Shown here: positions 17,901-23,243 of the stretch, in pieces | Position numbering within the stretch: the first letter of the stretch is position 1 | Layout: the number at the start of each line of letters is the position of its first letter | Assembly: GCF_000090795.2 (NCBI RefSeq) | Contig: NW_003546267.1 | Coordinates: 309,842 to 333,084, forward strand | Source of the DNA: Amphimedon queenslandica | Lineage: Eukaryota; Porifera; Demospongiae; Haplosclerida; Niphatidae | Reading direction: 5' to 3' | Length of the DNA: 23,243 bases | The notes under the pieces: generated by a model | Seen by the model: only the letters and a program-made list of their open reading frames with translations | Told to the model about the DNA's origin: nothing | Database searches by the model: none | Translations under genes and position numbers: made by a program

Positions 17901-19123
17901 TGCTATAAGACTAATTCTTACACCATTCTACTCAAACAAAAGTATGCGCGGATCCATGTCTCATCAGATCATTCTTCAACTAAAGAAACAGTGATATTGT
18001 GACTGCTGGATAGGGCCATCTTAGCTGTATGCCGCCATTTGGTTAACTAGAAACAATGTAAAACATTAAAGGGCTCAGCGTCGTAGATTAGTAGCTGGAA
18101 AAAAGCAGAATCTCAACCTTATGGTACTGCTGACTTGTTTTTTACTTTAATCCTTGCTTCACTAACTTTAAAATAGCCATAAGATATAAAAAGGCTGGCC
18201 AGTTCAGTGCAGTCAGTGACAAAGGTGACATTTGTTTGATTTTCACAGTTTATCTCAACAAAAAGGAGTTTCATAGTTACTTAATTGCACCTGTAACCTT
18301 TTAAAGCAGTTAGAGAAGTCTTTGGACTGTGTTTTTGCCTTATCTTTTTGCTAGGAAGGAGAACAATATTGACTTCTGATTCCAGTGTGCTGATCGCCAT
18401 TTAATTTTCTTTCGGCCACTCCCACAATCAATGAAATATTGAAATTTAGAATCTATTGCACTGCTAGTCATGTGCGGATATATAGAGGAGATACGGAATA
18501 TGTACGTGTACAGACATACATACATACAAACAGACTCTACTCATCTTAGTGGGCTTCGCCCAATTAAAGAAGCATGTGCTCCAAAATTTGGGTGTGGTCA
18601 TGCATGCTCAGATCTGCAGCTCTTGAAGAAGCAACAGCTCTGGAACAAGCAATTAATTTTTTTATCAAGCTATGCTTGGAATCAACTACTGCAATACTTT
18701 AGTGGAGGTTTACAGCTAAAAGAAGGTATTATTTACAGTTACAGTTTTATCAAGTGTGTGATTTTATTTTATTAAAAAAACAATTAATTAATGTTATGAT
18801 ATGCAATTATAATATGAATGACCACAGAACAGGAATAGCTGCTTCATTGCACGGAAGTTGGACACTCACAGCTCACAGCTTCTTGAACAAGCACTTGTGT
18901 CAAGATTAATATTAATTTAACTTGTCATCAGGATATTTGGTATTCCTTCAGCATGTCTATTCAGTGCTGTCTCTCATAAATGATGTAAAGTCATAACAAT
19001 GATAATAATAATTGAGAAAATTATTATTTGTGTAAAATCGATAAGCATTTCAATGGTAACTAAAAAAATATTATAAATATTATTTAAAAAATCAACACAA
19101 ACAAGAACACAAAAACATTAAAA
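17901..19123. other. No gene seen
   Basis: Only short frames occur. Small items are paired ATGGCC/ATGGCGGC-like motifs on the minus strand (about 18014-18041), an (ACAT) microsatellite around 18512-18530, and GGGCTTCGCCC at 18551, which does not sit in a fold-back. Confidence 0.45.
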
Positions 19124-19318
19124 AAACAAGGTTAAGTAGGATTCTGAACGACCAATGAAAATACAAAATGAAAATCCTACTCGTGACACAAATTCTACTC
19201 TACATTGCAAGGTGATCAGTAATTCTTACATAAAAACATTGAAAGTAAAATGTAGAGTAGAATTTGCGTCACAATCACATTTTCGTTGGTCATTCTGAAT
19301 CCTACTTATCCTTGTTTA
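19124..19318. mobile_element. MITE / fold-back element, 195 bp
   Basis: Left arm AACAAGGTTAAGTAGGATTC, TGAACGACCAATGAAAAT and CAAATTCTACTCTACATT pair with a right arm whose reverse complement holds AACAAGGATAAGTAGGATTC, AGAATGACCAACGAAAAT and CAAATTCTACTCTACATT. The left arm has about 20 extra bases in the middle. No coding sequence. No clear target duplication. Confidence 0.75.
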
Positions 19319-19664
19319 TTTAAAATTTTTTATGTTCTTTAAACATTTATTTTCTCCAATAACAGTATGTCCATGGACGAGGCAATTATAGCATTTTCCG
19401 AGGCCCACCCTGTAACTAACCTGGCCCATAGTAGTATTAAAAATCATGACAAGCGCAAGTACTATAATAAATACTGTTGAAATAAAAAAAAAATATGGGT
19501 TTAGAATGCAGGAGGTTGGGATTGTAACATCTGAGACAAACAGCAAGTGTACATTAGGCTGTTAGACTCTCCTTATTATGTGCTGTTGATACTAGAATAA
19601 GTAAAATTATGATAAAATAAAAAGTAGTTGACCTGAAACAGCCGGACATCACTTTACTTCTTAG

Positions 19665-19988
19665 TACCATATTTCCTCTAAAAATTCGTCACATCAAGTT
19701 TTGTATTTGTAATTTTTAAAAACAAATTTTAGAGGGAGAGTAGCTATGAAGCTCAAAAATATTTTACTTTGTTGAATTTGGAGGGATCCATTAATACACG
19801 AAACCAGCTGTATACTAACCTGGCTATTCAGAGTATCCTCTCATACTGAACTTAGGTAAGTGATGAAACTAAAACCACGTGGAACAATAATATTAAAAAA
19901 GAATTTTTAGAATGAATTATGGTAGAAATTTTGAAATAATTATTTATTTTTGGAATTAGAGCGTCGAATATTTAGAGGGATTACGGTA
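19665..19988. mobile_element. MITE with TACCRTA...CCTCTAAA termini, 324 bp
   Basis: The left end TACCATATTTCCTCTAAAAA (19665) is matched by the reverse complement of the right end, TACCGTAATCCCTCTAAATA (ending 19988), with both followed by TTCG. Interior is AT-rich and non-coding. It abuts copy 2 of the dispersed duplication. Confidence 0.65.
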
Positions 19989-19990
19989 AT

Positions 19991-20205
19991 ATGGTAGCAT
20001 TAGTATGTAGGATCACAATAGCTGTCATGACTTTGCTGAAGTAACAGAAACAGCGCCTATGTTAACAGGATTACTTTAAGGAACTTATCTTGACCAGAGG
20101 ACTTCATTGGTACAGCTAGTGAAGTCAATAATCTGAAGAATGACTTTTTCATCTTTATCATCATAAAAAGAAGTCCAGTCAATCCAGTTGTCTGTTTGTG
20201 TCTTG
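19991..20205 (+). repeat. Dispersed duplication, copy 2
   Basis: Partner of 17613-17900. It overlaps what would be the 3' flank of the MULE-like gene, so the shared segment may be terminal sequence of that element family. Confidence 0.55.
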
Positions 20206-20224
20206 TTTATAATAACTCTGCACA

Positions 20225-22621
20225 GGTTTAGAAAGATATCCCAAATTCAACATACATTAATGCCATCATTGCTGGGGTTATGTTATCCGATGTACTCTTT
20301 GGTATAATAATATCCTATACTGAAGTGGTGATCCCAACTTTCCTTCAACGCATTGCATGCTTGCATGGTAGAAAACATTCCCAAATTTTGAGTCTGGATG
20401 TCCAGTTCTGGGACTGGTAAATGAACGATACTATTGATGTTGAACAACTATCTTGTCACTCTCAGAAAATTTATTGCGACATCCATTGCAGACAGATATG
20501 TTACCACTCTTCATATGTATCTTGTAAGGATGGTGAACTATTGTTAGCCATTGGGTTTCCCATGTCCATGGTCTTGGAGTTGTGAGGAGAGGGTGCACCA
20601 TTGCTTCAGGAGAGCCACCCCAGTTCATGATGCAGGTGGTGCAGGGGCCAATACCAATTTTGATATGAGGCCCCAGTAGATGGACTAAAAAAAATTGAGC
20701 ATTGTCATGAAGTGATACTGTTGCTACAGGAGTTGATAGAGATACCTGTAGATCAGGTTCACGTGTTACATCCAGTGGTACTCTATTGTCATCAGAAGCA
20801 ACTTCTTTGGTGCCAGATTTCTTCCTCATAGGAGGTTTTTCTCATTTCTTTCCTGCTGCTTTGGGCTTTCCAAATTAACCTAAGTCAGAGAAAATGAGAC
20901 ATCTTCTACCATGATTAGTACGGTACCACTTGAGAAACCTAGGTAAATCACAATTATATTCTGATGCAGCAACTACATGAGAACATATGCAAATAGACTT
21001 GTACTGAAGGCATTTATCATCACACTTGTATTGAATGCCTGATGTACTACATGAAACAGTGTTTACCAAGTGAGGACTGCTTCTACTCCTAGATTTAACC
21101 ATCATGTCCTCAGGTCCTAAACCAGGTGCATGTACCAAGGCATTTTCCTTCTCTAAGAGAAGAGCCTCTGCTTTCTCCCAAATGCCAAAAGAACTCTAGT
21201 GTTGGCGAGTCCATCCTGTAAATTTACTGAGCAACTTCATCTCAGGAATGGTTGTACATTGCCCTATAGAAATGTCAGAAGATGTAATTGATTCTTTTTG
21301 GGTAGTAGCACAAAGATTATGACAAACTAAACATGAATGAAACTTATAAATATGCTTTTGCCTCCGAGGTTGGGTCACACAAAACCATTTCTCCTGCGAT
21401 ACAGGCAAAAATGAAAAAAATAGAACGCTAACTATATGTCCTCTCCATAGCCTATTATTAAATTCTCCATTCCTTCTGCGCTGTACCACCAAAGCCTTAG
21501 CTTTGTCATTAAAAAGGCCTACATTGATTCTTTTTGTAATGTAGTGATTCTTTGAGAAATGCATTTATTGATTCAGTATGATTGGTATAAAAAGCAGGGT
21601 GAGAACATCCAAGTCCAGCAATTTATTGTACGAAATGCAAAGTGCTTTCCCGAATTTCAGAAGCTTTGACTCTGTGAAACCAATCATGAAAACCTTTATG
21701 TCCCGAAGATGCATTAGACAAACACTTATTTTTAAGACCATTCCACTTACTCTTCAAACCAGCCAGCTTCACATTAAGTTGCAATGCATCACAGCAATCA
21801 ACAAGCCTTTCATGGTATACACCGTGTGCTGTCCAACAAAAGATATCACAATATATACCGTATACGTGGTTTTTTTCGAGGGAATTATATTTCGCGAAAT
21901 CTGCTAAAATTCCAATTTGCGGATTTTAATTTCGCAAATCCTACCACGTGTGCCATGCGGGTACCGTATTAAATTGATTTTCGCAGGTTTTATTTTCGCG
22001 AATTAGGAGGGAATCCGCGAAATTCTTGAAATTTGCAACCCTCGATAAAAACCACTTATACGGTATCTTAGTTGCACTTGCAGGGTATAATTATGCTCAT
22101 GCAAATATTCTGTTGTTAATGGCGAAAACACCACAAATGAACAGCAGCATTGAAATTGTGTAATATTGCTTCAACTAGTGCCTACTTTCCATCACTGCCA
22201 GCAGCTTCAATACCAGCTAGTTCAGGCTTTAAGCCAATAGGTGTCGAAAGGAAATAATTGTATGTTTGGAAGAGTTATGGGAATGAATCAATATAGGGGC
22301 CTAATAATATTGGTGAATGCTTCGTTTTAGGATCCTGGAGCAAAAAATGACGATAGACAAGTGGAGTCGCACTAAAATCTCCAAAGTTGAAAGTTGGATC
22401 AATTCCAAGAAGGCAGAAGTTAAGCTGATCGACACAAAATTGAACAATATAGTTAAGTTGTTGGTCAGTACGGAGCACAACCATCGGTTCTGGAGGACAT
22501 GTGACCTTCACCAAGCATTCACCTTTCTCAGCATTCCTACATTGCTGCATAACAATAAAAAGCATATCTTTACAAGTGTTGCTGTCATAACAAGGAGTGC
22601 CCAATGAAGAAGCCAACATCT
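20225..22621 (-). pseudogene. MULE-like transposase with SWIM zinc finger, decayed
   Basis: It is read on the minus strand in order. CKDMLFIVMQQC, CPPEPMVVLRTDQQLNYIVQ and LLGIDPTFNFGDFSATPLVY carry the first catalytic aspartate. LSTPIGLKPELAGIEAAGSD carries the second; HLWCFRH follows. After an inserted MITE come LQLNVKLAGLKSKWNGLKNK, HKGFHDWFHRVKASEIREST and FYTNHTESINAFLKESLHYK with the catalytic glutamate, then EKAEALLLEKENALVHAPGL. The SWIM finger C-x-C-x(n)-C-x-H reads CDDKC...SICICSHVVAAS (about 21025-20965). A C-terminal cysteine pair CNGCRNKF follows, and VFYHASMQCVEGKLGSPLQY near 20330. Mutator-like transposases cut and paste DNA with a D-D-E core. The D, D and E are still readable, but stops and frameshifts at many places show it is dead. 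Confidence 0.75.
21855..22066. mobile_element. MITE inside the MULE transposase, 212 bp
   Basis: Ends ATACCGTATACGTGGTTTTT...CGAGGG and CCCTCG...AAAAACCACTTATACGGTAT form inverted repeats of about 28 bp. The interior holds several TTCGCGAA palindromes. It interrupts the transposase between HLWCFRH and the LVDCCDALQL block. The TACCGTA terminus resembles the element at 19665-19988. No clear target duplication found. Confidence 0.75.
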
Positions 22622-22623
22622 TC

Positions 22624-22949
22624 TGTAATTGCCTTTTAATATATTAGGCTTGAGTACGCCCACGTGGCAGCTCTGCAGCACTTTGTACTGATACTACTAT
22701 GTTGTATTTGTACTTCTTTTTGATAATCGAATAACAACGATAACTGATAACTAAATAATAACTAACTCAGTAACTAAATCACAAGCACTTATATACACAA
22801 CAAAAATACACTAAGAAAGTTCTAGAATAGTTTAGATACCTACAAACAGAAAATGAAAAGTACTAACAGTAACATACAGAGTACATGTAACTAGAATGTT
22901 CCAGATAGATGAGTGTTGGGTTCCAGAGCTTTCTGATGAAGATACTACA
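22624..22949 (-). repeat. 3' LTR of a Ty3/gypsy-like retrotransposon
   Basis: On the minus strand the LTR would run from TGTAGTATC (22949) to CAATTACA (22624), 326 bp with TG...CA ends. It lies 11 bases beyond the pol stop codon with a purine-rich tract between. MULE coding sequence (AAGATGTTGGCTTCTTC) begins 3 bases after its end, so the retrotransposon is inserted in the MULE. The other LTR and the 5-bp target duplication are outside the window. Confidence 0.7.
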
Positions 22950-22960
22950 TTCCTCCACCG
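22950..22960 (-). other. Polypurine tract of the retrotransposon
   Basis: CGGTGGAGGAA on the minus strand immediately precedes the TG of the LTR. This is the expected position for the plus-strand primer of reverse transcription. Confidence 0.6.
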
Positions 22961-23243
22961 TTAGATTGGAAGCGGTTGTCCATACCATTCTAGCGGGCGG
23001 CGAATCCTAGTGGATCGTCTTACAGTTCCTTGTGGTTCAGGAAGTGGTGGTGCCTCCTCTGAATGGGATGTGGAACCTGTGTCGGGAGGAGGTTGATAGG
23101 GTATATCTAGTGGCTCTGGCTGTGTGGGAGTAGATGACTCAGTAACCCGAGCTTGTATGTGATCAACATGCCTCCCAACCAATCGTCCATCATCTAACCT
23201 TATATAATAATGTACATTACCCAATCTTGCTTCAATCTTCCCA
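22961..23243 (-). CDS. pol: Ty3/gypsy-like Pol, integrase C-terminal end (partial)
   Basis: An open frame enters from the right edge and runs without interruption to TAA (22961-22963). It reads KIEARLGNVHYYIRLDDGR, LVGRHVDHIQARV, the small beta-barrel-like end of gypsy integrases, followed by a proline- and acid-rich tail and the common closing motif RRSTRIRRPLEWYG. The integrase joins the DNA copy to the host chromosome. The N-terminus, catalytic core, reverse transcriptase and gag lie outside the window. The intact frame suggests this is younger than the elements it is nested in. Confidence 0.75.
   Translation of the reverse strand, partial: GKIEARLGNVHYYIRLDDGRLVGRHVDHIQARVTESSTPTQPEPLDIPYQPPPDTGSTSHSEEAPPLPEPQGTVRRSTRIRRPLEWYGQPLPI

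Noticed and set aside
18541-18575. GGGCTTCGCCC as a third member of the fold-back apex family
   Set aside because: Flanks do not pair beyond the 11-bp palindrome and the loop sequence differs.
1-23243. CRISPR arrays, rRNA and tRNA genes
   Set aside because: No regularly spaced identical repeats, no cloverleaf with A/B boxes and no rRNA-like conserved core were seen by eye. A tRNAscan or Rfam run was not possible.

Overview
The window reads as AT-rich nuclear DNA of a marine invertebrate, most probably a demosponge. This is an inference, not a demonstration. It rests on very short putative introns (about 50-85 bp), palindromic NRF1-like and AAATGGCG/YY1-like promoter motifs, and a dense nest of transposons of types common in sponges and cnidarians. 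There are no prokaryotic operons, no rRNA or tRNA that I can recognise, and no clearly intact host gene. Nearly every protein-like stretch is a broken mobile-element gene.

Layout. (1) About 1-895 is a diverged copy (A) of a promoter plus exon-like block that recurs at about 10262-11172 (B). Copy A is followed by small exon-like pieces and a proline-rich exon (1273-1821) with two in-frame TGA codons. 1822-3480 holds no gene, only a short imperfect repeat. (2) About 10060 down to 3480 (minus strand) is one Helitron relic in canonical order: a 15-residue repeat array, a DUF6570-like and Helitron_like_N region, Rep (HUH), a Pif1-type helicase, a charged linker and a C-terminal OTU-like domain. 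Stops and frameshifts run throughout, and several catalytic residues are substituted. Its helicase is split at 4981-5800 by a 666-bp TIR element and an adjacent fold-back element. (3) 11320-15723 is a ~4.4-kb TIR transposon with ~72-bp terminal inverted repeats. It holds two convergent decayed genes: a plus-strand CxxC-type transposon protein and a minus-strand RecQ-family helicase. The RecQ gene is itself split by a Crypton tyrosine-recombinase relic (plus strand) and a second fold-back element with the same apex sequence as the one in the Helitron. (4) 15724-20000 has an unrecognised minus-strand pseudogene, three inverted-repeat elements of the MITE type (one with perfect 40-bp arms) and one half of a dispersed duplication. 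(5) 22621 down to about 20225 (minus) is a MULE-like transposase with a SWIM zinc finger. It is interrupted by another MITE and cut at its upstream side by the 3' LTR of a Ty3/gypsy-like retrotransposon, whose integrase tail runs off the right edge.

The order of events can be partly read: Helitron, RecQ element and MULE are the older layers; the Crypton, fold-backs, MITEs and the gypsy LTR sit inside them. The most interesting object is the TIR transposon that carries a RecQ helicase convergent with a CxxC protein. Family assignments come from recognising protein motifs by eye; no database search was run.
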